From positions 1 to 21,347 of the forward strand of contig JAEDLI010000035.1 of NCBI GenBank assembly GCA_016295375.1: DNA of 21,347 nt, written 5' to 3'. Below are positions 13,646 through 20,538 of this stretch, piece after piece; position 1 is the stretch's first letter, and each line of letters starts with the position of its first letter. The notes below the pieces were generated by a model. It searched no databases. It saw only the letters and a list, made by a program, of their open reading frames with translations, and was not told where the DNA came from. This DNA comes from Fibrobacter sp. GTDB taxonomy: Bacteria; Fibrobacterota; Fibrobacteria; Fibrobacterales; Fibrobacteraceae. Made by a program: the position numbers and the translations under genes.

Positions 13646-14025
13646 TGGAAAAATTGCAGGCAAAGTCTAGCAATAAGCGCCGGAATTTTAATACAGCCAG
13701 CATTGTTTACGATAACGAAAGTGGTCGATACTTCTACGGAAGAAACAAAGGAATAGAGATAAACGGCGATGCGAAAAACCCCAAGTTATTCGGTGAAAAC
13801 GGAATACTGCCAAAACATTCCTTAAACAGATTGGCTGTAGGCAATTGTGCGGAAGTTGACGCAATCAACCAGGCGTTAAATGCAGGGGCAAAACTAGAAA
13901 ATTTATATATTTCTACCATACATGCAACACGGGAAAACTTTGGAGAGCCCAAGTCCGCTTGCGAAAACTGTACCTTTGCGTTTATGGGTAGAATAGAAAA
14001 AAATCATACAGGATGGAAATTCTAA
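13645..14025 (+). CDS. YwqJ-like nucleic-acid deaminase domain protein (toxin-type)
   Basis: A 126-aa single-domain protein of the cytidine-deaminase superfamily. NRLAVGNCAEVDAINQAL gives the zinc/catalytic C68-A-E70, and EPKSACENC gives the two further zinc cysteines C106 and C109. The G-N-C-A-E form is typical of YwqJ-type deaminases, found as C-terminal warheads of polymorphic toxins. Here the domain stands alone: no secretion, LXG or RHS part precedes it, and the start is GTG with only a weak ribosome-binding site, behind a leader ORF. All catalytic residues are present, so activity on DNA, RNA or free bases is plausible; the substrate cannot be told from sequence. The next gene overlaps its stop (TAATG), as expected for toxin-immunity pairs. 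Confidence 0.75.
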   Translation: MEKLQAKSSNKRRNFNTASIVYDNESGRYFYGRNKGIEINGDAKNPKLFGENGILPKHSLNRLAVGNCAEVDAINQALNAGAKLENLYISTIHATRENFGEPKSACENCTFAFMGRIEKNHTGWKF

Positions 14026-14564
14026 TGAATACAAACACGATTATAGAACTGCTAAAACAGGTTTCTTGGACAGGTCGCTTCGCCTATGCACTAATGTGCG
14101 GGGAGAAGTATCTCACCAGCAAATACCCACACAAGGAATGGGGAAAGCTTTTTTCCCTGCTTTGGAAAGCAACAAGTCTTGAAACCTTAGACGAATGGTC
14201 CGAAAAGGTTGTCGATATTTTGCCCGAGTGCTTTTTTGAATTTGATAGTTTCGAAAAGTCAGATTTCAACCACCTGACAAAAGCCGATTATGAGAAATTC
14301 CAGGTCCTGTACCAAGGGCTCGGGAGCGATTTCACGCAATTAATCGAATACATCTACAAAATATTTGAGGATTGCGCATACGCAAGTATCGAGGGCTCTG
14401 GGCAAAAATCACTGAGCACCATTGCCTGTATTTTAAAGATGCTCGAAGACGAATCTATCCCCGCACCCGACCCGCAATTGGTAGCATTTTCCAAATTCAG
14501 CGAAAAGAATGGCTGGGGAGATCCGTTCAACGGAACGAAGCTATCGATGGTGCTGAAAGGGTGA
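14025..14564 (+). CDS. Candidate immunity protein for the deaminase
   Basis: A protein of 179 aa from ATG 14025, which I prefer because it overlaps the deaminase stop as TAATG and has TGGAA ~6 bases upstream; ATG 14013 (183 aa, same frame) is possible. It is predicted mostly alpha-helical, acidic and soluble, with aromatic clusters (VSWTGRFAYALMCGEKYL, YPHKEWGKLFSLLW, FEFDSFEKSDF). I do not recognise a specific family; its style resembles the all-alpha Imm proteins of polymorphic toxin loci. The role is inferred from position alone: immediately downstream, overlapping, same strand. It would bind and block the deaminase in the cytoplasm. Confidence 0.6.
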   Translation: MNTNTIIELLKQVSWTGRFAYALMCGEKYLTSKYPHKEWGKLFSLLWKATSLETLDEWSEKVVDILPECFFEFDSFEKSDFNHLTKADYEKFQVLYQGLGSDFTQLIEYIYKIFEDCAYASIEGSGQKSLSTIACILKMLEDESIPAPDPQLVAFSKFSEKNGWGDPFNGTKLSMVLKG

Positions 14565-14575
14565 AAATGAGGTGA

Positions 14576-14608
14576 TTTGTTCACGATTTACACCGAGCAG
14601 TGAACAAA
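14576..14608. terminator. Candidate bidirectional terminator between convergent operons
   Basis: A 9-bp inverted repeat (TTTGTTCAC / GTGAACAAA) with a 15-nt loop lies in the 46-bp gap between the immunity gene stop and the 57-aa gene stop. The stem is AT-rich with A/T flanks on both sides, so it is only a weak intrinsic terminator. Confidence 0.4.
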
Positions 14609-14610
14609 AA

Positions 14611-14784
14611 TCAATCTTTCGTTCGTTTAAACAAGTTTTTAAAATCATTAACAGCATCTTTGTATTCACGAGTTGTACCTTTTAAGGATTTATGATTGCT
14701 ATTCCCCATAAATCCTCGAATACTCCATTTATAATTTACCTTCTCGGAAAAAGAAAAAATTTTTGAAACTCTGAATACAGCCAT
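14611..14784 (-). CDS. 57-aa basic protein, last gene of the restriction-modification operon
   Basis: ATG 14784-14782 to TGA 14613-14611, beginning MAVFRVSKIFSF and ending NLFKRTKD. AGGA lies six bases before the start and overlaps the stop of the restriction gene, so it would be co-translated with it. It is rich in Lys/Arg and Asn, with no cysteine, no membrane segment and no recognised motif. A small DNA- or protein-binding accessory of the system (controller, inhibitor or assembly factor) is possible but only a guess. Confidence 0.6.
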   Translation of the reverse strand: MAVFRVSKIFSFSEKVNYKWSIRGFMGNSNHKSLKGTTREYKDAVNDFKNLFKRTKD

Positions 14785-14792
14785 ATAACTTC

Positions 14793-17700
14793 CTACTCCC
14801 TGAACAATTCATCAAGCTTTTGCTTTAGTGTTCCTTCTTTTGCGTAGGGCAAAGCATCGAATTGCCTAAAGTTATGCTTGAGTTCGTCGGTGTTGTCGGC
14901 GAAGCCCAAGATAAAACTTGTAGCAATCTTGTAGATGATTTCAGTCGGAGCAAGGCCATATACCTGATGTTCAAAGATATGTCTTAGACGATCCTTGTCA
15001 TTGGGGAACTGCTCTTTCATTTTCTTGCTCTGATAGAGTCTCTTGACAATCTCCGTAATATACAAGCCTGATTTCATGTATAGGTCGATGAAGGTCTTGT
15101 CCTTATCATCGAAGCAACCGGGATTTTCCTGTTCCAGCATATCGACCATGCGTTTCACGACATCTTTCGGCGTGAAGATTTGGTTCGTTTTCTGCGGCGG
15201 GATATAATCGAATATGTCCTCGATACTCTTTTCGTCAAAGTAATCAGCCAATTTCTTTTTAAGTGACAGGAATTCTTTTACGGAATCATCAAAAACAACG
15301 GAATCAAAGAGTTGTCCCTTGAATTCCTTTTCTTCGCCAGTTTCGGAATCCTTGTATTTGCCGCCATCACGCAAAAAGCGGAATTGTTCCAAGGTGATGC
15401 TAGTGACTTCAAGGAATACGTTGCCAGGAATCTTGTTGTCGAAGGTAGCAAGTGTTACTGTTTCGTCACCATAAGCCATCAGGAACGAAGGAATTGTGCG
15501 AGAGAAGCCGCGCAGGTGATCACGAATTCCGTCTTCGATGGTATCGCGTTCGCGTTCCTTGATTTTTGTTTCAACAGTTTTAACTGTTTCCTTGACAGAA
15601 TCCTTTGCGAAATCATCGACTACAGAATTGATTTCTGCCTTGAACTTGGTCCTCGCTTCTTCCTGCTTTTTCTCGAACTCTTTTTCAATTTGCTTCGTAG
15701 TCTTGCCGGTTTCGTGTCTGTTTTGCAACGCCTTGACACGTTCCTGTTCAATCACATTCTGTTCTATTTCGTAATTCTTTACGGTTTTATCTACAATGCG
15801 GTCCACTTCGGAATTCAGCCTCGATTCCACTTGGCGTTTATCCGAAGGTTTCATGTCGGAGCCGTAATTATCTTGAACTGTCTGAACGATGTCCTGAACA
15901 ACTTGATTCTTCACAAAGTCTTTTAGACGGTCATTTAAAGTATTAGGTTTCTCCGATTGCTGAACTTCGGCAATCACTTCCTCCATTCCGCCCTTGACAT
16001 CATAGCGTTTGGGACCAAAGATATCGGCGGCAACGCCAATTACATATTCATCGTCCAAATTGACATTGCCATTTTCATCAAGTCCTAAGTCCTTCTTGAC
16101 TTCTTCAGACAAATTGACGTTCTGTTTAGGTTTTTGTTCTCCGACAGAATCAAATTGCTCAATAATATCGAGAACTTCCTTGGGTGCAGAGAACACGTTA
16201 TTGATGTTCTGGAACAAGAAATTGCTCATGAAGCCTCTGCGAACCACTTCGACGGACTTAATCTTGCGGGGTATTGAGAGAACCTTTTCGGCGTCTAGTT
16301 CAATGAGTTCTCCGTTTTCGTCTTCACCGATGACCGGGAAGAAGTTGAGCAGTTCACGAATATTTTGCTTTCGGGCCTCCGCATCACCACGACCAGATGA
16401 CGTATTGGGCGAAAGGTCATTTGCAAATTCTTCGAAAATGATAAGCGTTCTTGCCGGGTCAAAGTCAAAAACGTATGCATTTTCTTTGCGTTTGCTTTTC
16501 ATACCGATACGGAACAGACAAGGATTCTGCGCCCTGAAAGCGGCCTGCATATAAAGCGAGGGCGATTTCACATTGCTAAGCATGAGCACAGCCGTCCATT
16601 CAGGAATGGTAACACCGGTGGTAAGCTGACCTACAGACAGTGTAATCGTCTTATCGTTTTCGGCAATCGCTTTCTTGACCTTATCAAAAGATTTCTCGTT
16701 CTCGTCGTCATCGTCAACGCGACCATCGCCTGCGGCAAGGACTATCTCGTAATCCTTAAAGACAGGATGTTCGTGTAGTTTCTTTGCCAAAAGTCTTGCG
16801 CTTTCGACCCTGTCAAGGAGCCAGAAGGAGTGCTTAATTTCATCGCGCAATTCCTGCGTCGAGAACGGGAATCTTTTCTGTGTCGTGAGAGCGTCTAGGA
16901 ATTTATCGACAGAAGAACTATGGACGAATTTTCCATTTTCAACCTTGAAAAACTCGTTAAGGTCAAATGCATATTCTACCGTTTCACCGTTAAGTTCCAT
17001 CTTCTGCGAAAGTTCATCACGAACAATCTCCGACATTTGATAGGTATAGAGGTTAAGCGTCGGAAGTACTGCATACGGGTTCTCTATTTCGTTAGAATTG
17101 TCCCAATCACGTTTGCTTTTCTGCTCATCGGCGTAGGTATAATTGAATATGGCGTCGTCATTGAACTTGTTATTCGCGAGAGCCTTGAACGGCGTGCCTG
17201 AAAGATGCAGCGTAAAATTGCACTTGATGCGGTCAAAAGCCACGTCAGTCTTGTAAGTATCAACGCCTTCGTGGGCTTCGTCGATAACAAGCAAGTCCCA
17301 GTTGGTATCCTTGATTTCTTGGAGTTTATCGAACTTGCCACCGAAATAGACAGAGCCTTTCAAGTCCTGAAGCGATGCAAAGTAGATAAGGCCGAGTCCG
17401 GGCAACTTTTTCTTTTCGCGAGATTTCTTGTCTTTTGCAAATTCGTCATAAGAGATGACGTTTTTCTTGTTCCTGACACCGTCAACATCGCTTACGAAAA
17501 AATACTTTGATTCACGCCCGATGAACTTTGCGTAATCCGAATACCAACTGTTCGCGATGGCGGGCCTGTTTGTCACAATAAGGACAGTCTTGGCGCCGAT
17601 TCGCTTCATAAAGTCATAGACGGCCAAAGTCTTTCCGAAGCGTGGCTTTGCATTCCACAGGAATTCTCCTTTTTCATGGGATTCCTTGTAAGCTTTGGTC

Positions 17701-18152
17701 AACGATACGGCTTTTTCTTGTTCGGCACGGAGAATGTATGGGATAATCGCCGATTCCTGTTCAAAGATTCCGCGATTAAGACGAAAATCGTAAAACTTGG
17801 ATCTTGAATCTTTCGGGGTTATGTAGAACCATTCGTTTCGATCGTTCTTGTCAAAATATTCATTCCCCAAATCCATTGGCTGCTTGATATCGTTCTTGCG
17901 CAAGTAGGCGTGGAAGGCATGGTCGTCGAAAGTTTCTCCCGAACCATCGTCAAAGACAGCGTTGCCTTGCCATTCGATTTTAGCCTTGACGCCTGCGGTA
18001 TGCGTTTGTTGGTAAACACGATCTTCGACTTTCTGTTCCGTATAACCGATTTTGGTATAGCCTTCGTGGTAGGTGATACCCGGAGTGGTATAGGCGTATA
18101 TCATCGGGACAACATCTTTCGCTGTCTTGATATTTGGAGTCTGCATAGCCAT
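14793..18152 (-). CDS. Restriction protein: GIY-YIG-like nuclease + SF2 helicase + partial methyltransferase-like C-terminus
   Basis: A cytoplasmic protein of 1119 aa. The N-terminal GIY-YIG/T5orf172-like segment (~17-85) contains YAYTTPGI, GYTKIGYTEQ and VEDRVYQQTHTAG. The SF2 helicase has AKPRFGKT (K174), VIDEAH (DEAH 291-294), LHLSGTP (~319), GQLTTGVTIPEW and QAAFRAQNP (~537). A long charged, coiled-coil-like stretch (~720-860) follows. The C-terminus has NQIFTPKDVVKRM (~990, motif X-like), FIDLYMKSGLYITEIV (~1016, motif I-like) and HQVYGLAPTEIIYKIA, but no NPPY motif. It would cut DNA with ATP-driven translocation. Its ATG shares one base with the M2 stop (TAATG), so the genes are coupled. 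I recall similar proteins beside Eco57I-like methylase genes. Confidence 0.82.
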   Translation of the reverse strand: MAMQTPNIKTAKDVVPMIYAYTTPGITYHEGYTKIGYTEQKVEDRVYQQTHTAGVKAKIEWQGNAVFDDGSGETFDDHAFHAYLRKNDIKQPMDLGNEYFDKNDRNEWFYITPKDSRSKFYDFRLNRGIFEQESAIIPYILRAEQEKAVSLTKAYKESHEKGEFLWNAKPRFGKTLAVYDFMKRIGAKTVLIVTNRPAIANSWYSDYAKFIGRESKYFFVSDVDGVRNKKNVISYDEFAKDKKSREKKKLPGLGLIYFASLQDLKGSVYFGGKFDKLQEIKDTNWDLLVIDEAHEGVDTYKTDVAFDRIKCNFTLHLSGTPFKALANNKFNDDAIFNYTYADEQKSKRDWDNSNEIENPYAVLPTLNLYTYQMSEIVRDELSQKMELNGETVEYAFDLNEFFKVENGKFVHSSSVDKFLDALTTQKRFPFSTQELRDEIKHSFWLLDRVESARLLAKKLHEHPVFKDYEIVLAAGDGRVDDDDENEKSFDKVKKAIAENDKTITLSVGQLTTGVTIPEWTAVLMLSNVKSPSLYMQAAFRAQNPCLFRIGMKSKRKENAYVFDFDPARTLIIFEEFANDLSPNTSSGRGDAEARKQNIRELLNFFPVIGEDENGELIELDAEKVLSIPRKIKSVEVVRRGFMSNFLFQNINNVFSAPKEVLDIIEQFDSVGEQKPKQNVNLSEEVKKDLGLDENGNVNLDDEYVIGVAADIFGPKRYDVKGGMEEVIAEVQQSEKPNTLNDRLKDFVKNQVVQDIVQTVQDNYGSDMKPSDKRQVESRLNSEVDRIVDKTVKNYEIEQNVIEQERVKALQNRHETGKTTKQIEKEFEKKQEEARTKFKAEINSVVDDFAKDSVKETVKTVETKIKERERDTIEDGIRDHLRGFSRTIPSFLMAYGDETVTLATFDNKIPGNVFLEVTSITLEQFRFLRDGGKYKDSETGEEKEFKGQLFDSVVFDDSVKEFLSLKKKLADYFDEKSIEDIFDYIPPQKTNQIFTPKDVVKRMVDMLEQENPGCFDDKDKTFIDLYMKSGLYITEIVKRLYQSKKMKEQFPNDKDRLRHIFEHQVYGLAPTEIIYKIATSFILGFADNTDELKHNFRQFDALPYAKEGTLKQKLDELFRE

Positions 18153-19186
18153 TATTCCATCTCTTTTACATGAGTTTCGATGAATTCTATTTCTTCGGGT
18201 GAAAGGCTGTATTTATCGTATAGTTGTTTGTCGATTTCTGGAATAGATTTGGACCAGTCTATATCGGATTGCGAAGTGAAATCTTGGAGAGGAATAAGTC
18301 GCCAGGTGTCAATTGGATTGTCTTGCGTAATCTTTAAGATTCCAAGCATCGTTCGTGTAAATTTTGACTTGATATATTTCAGACAGTTTTCTGCTTCTTT
18401 TATGGTACTAAAGGCACCAATTCCCAAAAAACTTCTTGTATAACCAACAGCCGGATCAGTTACTATCGGTGTTGACAAGACTTCCCCCATTTTTCCAGAA
18501 CCATTACTTCTTGGAACCAAAACCTTATAATTCATTAAATTTTCATGGGTCAAGTCAATATATTTTTGAGAAATGTAACGATAATGTCGTTTGTTTTTTA
18601 TAACACCGAGAATCTTTATATCGTTGTCATCTTTTTTTTCCTCTGAAAACAATGAAATTTTATCAAAAATATTTTTTTCTAAACGCCGATCCCTTCCATC
18701 ACTTCCTATTCGTGCTTTAACCTCGGGATAATCTTTTAGCAATGTTTCAAGATTAAAGTTTACTTGATTAAACATTATAAACATCAAGCTATCTTCTTCC
18801 TGATTTGGTTCGGCTTTTAGTTTTATTCTGTTCAATTCAGGAAATGCAGTAAATGTTCCGATTTCGCCAAAAGTCTTTTGAGAGTCTCGATATGTTACAG
18901 CGACCCCACCTTTTATATCCGTGTTAGAAAAAATTTTTGTTGAATCTGCTTCATAATCAAGAACCTTAAAATGTTCATCATTTAACATTTTTTCGTTCCA
19001 TGCTTTTGGTGTTGAGCCGGCATTAAACAAAAACCTTGCAGGTGTTATGAGTTCGACTTTATCAGCTATGGTAAAAACAGCATCTATGAATTTGTCGTAA
19101 ACAGGCTTTGCAAAATTGCCATTATCGCCAGAATTACTAAAGTCTTCGTTATAAGGCGGATTTCCAATAGCGAAATCAAACTTCAT
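18152..19186 (-). CDS. Eco57I-type adenine methyltransferase, NPPY-containing half (M2)
   Basis: A 344-aa protein. It opens directly with MKFDFAIGNPPYNED, placing catalytic motif IV (NPPY 9-12) at the very N-terminus. Family segments follow (ARFLFNAGSTPKAWNEKML, DIKGGVAVTY). The C-terminal part (~170-340), with RHYRYISQKYIDL and a TPIVTDP..GYTRSFLGIGAF region, is likely the target-recognition portion. The SAM-binding motifs expected before NPPY are absent and sit in the preceding gene. It starts 1 bp after the M1 stop. Codon composition is more AT-rich than the zinc operon, in line with acquisition by transfer. Confidence 0.85.
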   Translation of the reverse strand: MKFDFAIGNPPYNEDFSNSGDNGNFAKPVYDKFIDAVFTIADKVELITPARFLFNAGSTPKAWNEKMLNDEHFKVLDYEADSTKIFSNTDIKGGVAVTYRDSQKTFGEIGTFTAFPELNRIKLKAEPNQEEDSLMFIMFNQVNFNLETLLKDYPEVKARIGSDGRDRRLEKNIFDKISLFSEEKKDDNDIKILGVIKNKRHYRYISQKYIDLTHENLMNYKVLVPRSNGSGKMGEVLSTPIVTDPAVGYTRSFLGIGAFSTIKEAENCLKYIKSKFTRTMLGILKITQDNPIDTWRLIPLQDFTSQSDIDWSKSIPEIDKQLYDKYSLSPEEIEFIETHVKEME

Positions 19187-19187
19187 T

Positions 19188-20114
19188 TTACCGACCTTCC
19201 TTTATACTTTTGTATGTATAAGACCTTCTTCTTGTCCAGTCAAAAATTTTGCAGTCCATTTCTTCCGGCTCGCTGTCGTTGTCGCCGACCGTAAAATCGA
19301 ACATATTGAGCGTTCGCTCTTCTTTCGGTTTTCCGAAGGGGACCTTGCCCGTAATGCCGTCCATTTGCCAAATGTTCCAGGCGATGATGTTCGCCACTTT
19401 CTGGAGTTCGCTTTCTGTCGGGACTCGTTTCCAACGGTCCTGCATGTAATCCGCGAACGTAATGAGCAAGTTGATGCGGGCGATAAGCAGGTTGTCGCCC
19501 TGGAATTCGTAACCATACACGCTCTGGAACGCTCGGTACGTCCACTTGAGCCATTCGTTTTTGTTATCGGTGTTCTCGTTCACCACACGCAACTTGCGGT
19601 CAAGTATGCCAATGCGTCTTTTTATCGGGATGATTTCTGCGGTGGTGGTATCGTATCGCGAAACGATGTATGGAGCTTCGCCGCAGGTAATTTCGAGACG
19701 CTTTGAATCCACGTATTTTTGCCAATCGTTTTCATTTTCGAACTTGATTGGTTTTGATGTTGGTTTCCACGATTGACCGTCTTCGGTGTTGAATACGTTT
19801 TCGCGGCCGAACCATTCTGCATCGCAGTGGTTGTTCATCTTGTTGCAAATCCATGACGGTGTGAAGACTTCCGCACGCGCTCGGGTGCGTTCCGCCTGTT
19901 TTTCAAGTGACTTTGCAACTCTCGGTTGGATTAGGTCTGCGCCGATGGACTGGAGCAGTTCTTCTGTAATCTGCTTTGTCTTGCCGAAAACGCGGCCCCG
20001 CTTCGTGTGCGCCGTTGTCGCAAGAATAATGTTCTGGCCCGTTGTCTTGTCTTTGACAAGGGTCTTGAGAACTACGGAAACCGGGTAGTTGTTGATGTCT
20101 ATCAGCGTCTTCAT
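19188..20114 (-). CDS. Eco57I-type methyltransferase, SAM-binding half (M1)
   Basis: The first gene of the operon, 308 aa. AEVFTPSWICNKMNN (TPSWI 85-89) is motif X and LEITCGEAPYIVSRYD (140-155) is motif I of N6-adenine methyltransferases. NENTDNKNEWLKWTYRAFQS and YGYEFQGDNLLIARINLLITF are conserved regions seen in this family. The protein ends with CKIFDW..., just where a single-chain enzyme would continue into the NPPY motif now opening M2, so M1 and M2 should assemble into one modification enzyme. GGAG lies four bases before ATG and is part of a hairpin (20119-20143). Whether the split is ancestral to the family or a fission here needs a homologue comparison. Confidence 0.85.
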   Translation of the reverse strand: MKTLIDINNYPVSVVLKTLVKDKTTGQNIILATTAHTKRGRVFGKTKQITEELLQSIGADLIQPRVAKSLEKQAERTRARAEVFTPSWICNKMNNHCDAEWFGRENVFNTEDGQSWKPTSKPIKFENENDWQKYVDSKRLEITCGEAPYIVSRYDTTTAEIIPIKRRIGILDRKLRVVNENTDNKNEWLKWTYRAFQSVYGYEFQGDNLLIARINLLITFADYMQDRWKRVPTESELQKVANIIAWNIWQMDGITGKVPFGKPKEERTLNMFDFTVGDNDSEPEEMDCKIFDWTRRRSYTYKSIKEGR

Positions 20115-20137
20115 TTAACTCCGTTGCAAACCCGCAT
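20111..20137 (-). CDS. 8-codon leader ORF (MRVCNGVK) overlapping the M1 start
   Basis: ATG 20137-20135 lies in the loop of the RBS hairpin and its TGA overlaps the M1 start as ATGA. There is no clear ribosome-binding site of its own. It mirrors the overlapping leader ORF of the deaminase operon but is short enough to be chance. Confidence 0.3.
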   Translation of the reverse strand: MRVCNGVK

Positions 20138-20143
20138 ACGGAG
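20119..20143 (-). promoter_or_regulatory. RBS-masking hairpin of the restriction-modification operon
   Basis: On minus, CTCCGT (20143-20138) pairs perfectly with ACGGAG (20124-20119), which contains the M1 Shine-Dalgarno GGAG. A 13-nt loop separates them. Closed, it would block M1 translation. Confidence 0.5.
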
Positions 20144-20175
20144 CAAATGAAAGTCAAGAGTTTCAGCTGAGCAGC

Positions 20176-20263
20176 AAAAAAGGCGTGGCATCGCTGAAGC
20201 GCTTACTGTACTTCGAGGCTCGGCAAAGCCATGTATACCAATAAACGCAAACGACCCACGCCC
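20176..20263 (-). ncRNA. Structured element B: relative of element A, plus T-run
   Basis: Read on minus, it opens GGGCGTGGGTCGTTTG (16 bases identical to A), has GAGCCTCGAA in the apical part, and ends CCACGCC followed by TTTTTT (20181-20176). The outer stem GGCGTGG/CCACGCC and the inner stem GCGTTTA/TAAGCGC (one G-U) are intact. The middle differs from A in sequence but keeps the layout. It lies 61 bp before M1 in the operon's orientation, so as a terminator it would attenuate the restriction-modification genes. Confidence 0.7.
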
Positions 20264-20276
20264 CAATCGGGACGTG
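20257..20276 (-). promoter_or_regulatory. Alternative hairpin competing with element B
   Basis: On minus, CACGTCCC-GATT-GGGGCGTG forms an 8-bp stem (one G-U) that uses the 5' arm of element B. Its formation would prevent the B terminator-like stem, an antiterminator arrangement. Confidence 0.5.
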
Positions 20277-20357
20277 AGCAGTTTACCCTATTCTCGTATA
20301 CGTGAAATTTTGCCGATTTCGAAGTAGAGACTAGAGCAAATACTCTATAAAACGGGC

Positions 20358-20381
20358 GCTCCGCACCTTTCGGTACGGAGC
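20358..20381 (-). promoter_or_regulatory. GNRA-tetraloop hairpin upstream of element B
   Basis: On minus, GCTCCG-T-ACC-GAAA-GGT-G-CGGAGC is a 10-bp stem with one G-U pair that only forms as RNA of this strand (C/A mismatch on plus), capped by GAAA. This favours a transcribed, structured leader reading toward M1. Confidence 0.5.
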
Positions 20382-20435
20382 TATGTGAAATGCAAAATAG
20401 CATTAAAATGCGACAAATAAATCCGCAATTTCGTT

Positions 20436-20449
20436 TTTTTTCGAAAAAA
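20436..20449. repeat. TTTTTTCGAAAAAA palindrome, second copy
   Basis: It is identical to 2374-2387. It lies 13 bp before the -35 of the ORF6N promoter and could act as an UP-like A/T tract. Confidence 0.5.
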
Positions 20450-20461
20450 TGTCCGAAAAAT

Positions 20462-20492
20462 TTGACAAGCGACACAGAATTTTATACATTTG
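20462..20492 (+). promoter_or_regulatory. Promoter of the ORF6N gene
   Basis: TTGACA (20462-20467), a 17-bp spacer and TACATTTG (20485-20492). This is the same layout as the zur promoter (TTGACA-17-TATATTTG), with the TAnnTTTG -10 typical of Bacteroidota. Confidence 0.65.
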
Positions 20493-20538
20493 GGCAGTAA
20501 TCCCTGTTTTTCCCCGCTTGTAAACAGACAAGGTCAAC

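Noticed and set aside
19903..20157. Minus frame beginning TFICSVCGF, which looks like a zinc finger
   Set aside because: It overlaps M1 out of frame, has a TTG start without a ribosome-binding site, and soon turns into non-protein-like sequence.
13428..20263. Elements A and B as integron attC sites or tRNAs
   Set aside because: No GTTRRRY/RYYYAAC core sites, no integrase nearby, and no cloverleaf, T-loop or CCA pattern.
13428..20263. Island as a transposon bounded by A and B as terminal inverted repeats
   Set aside because: No target duplication is visible outside the elements and the shared ends are only partly conserved; kept only as an alternative in the element finding.
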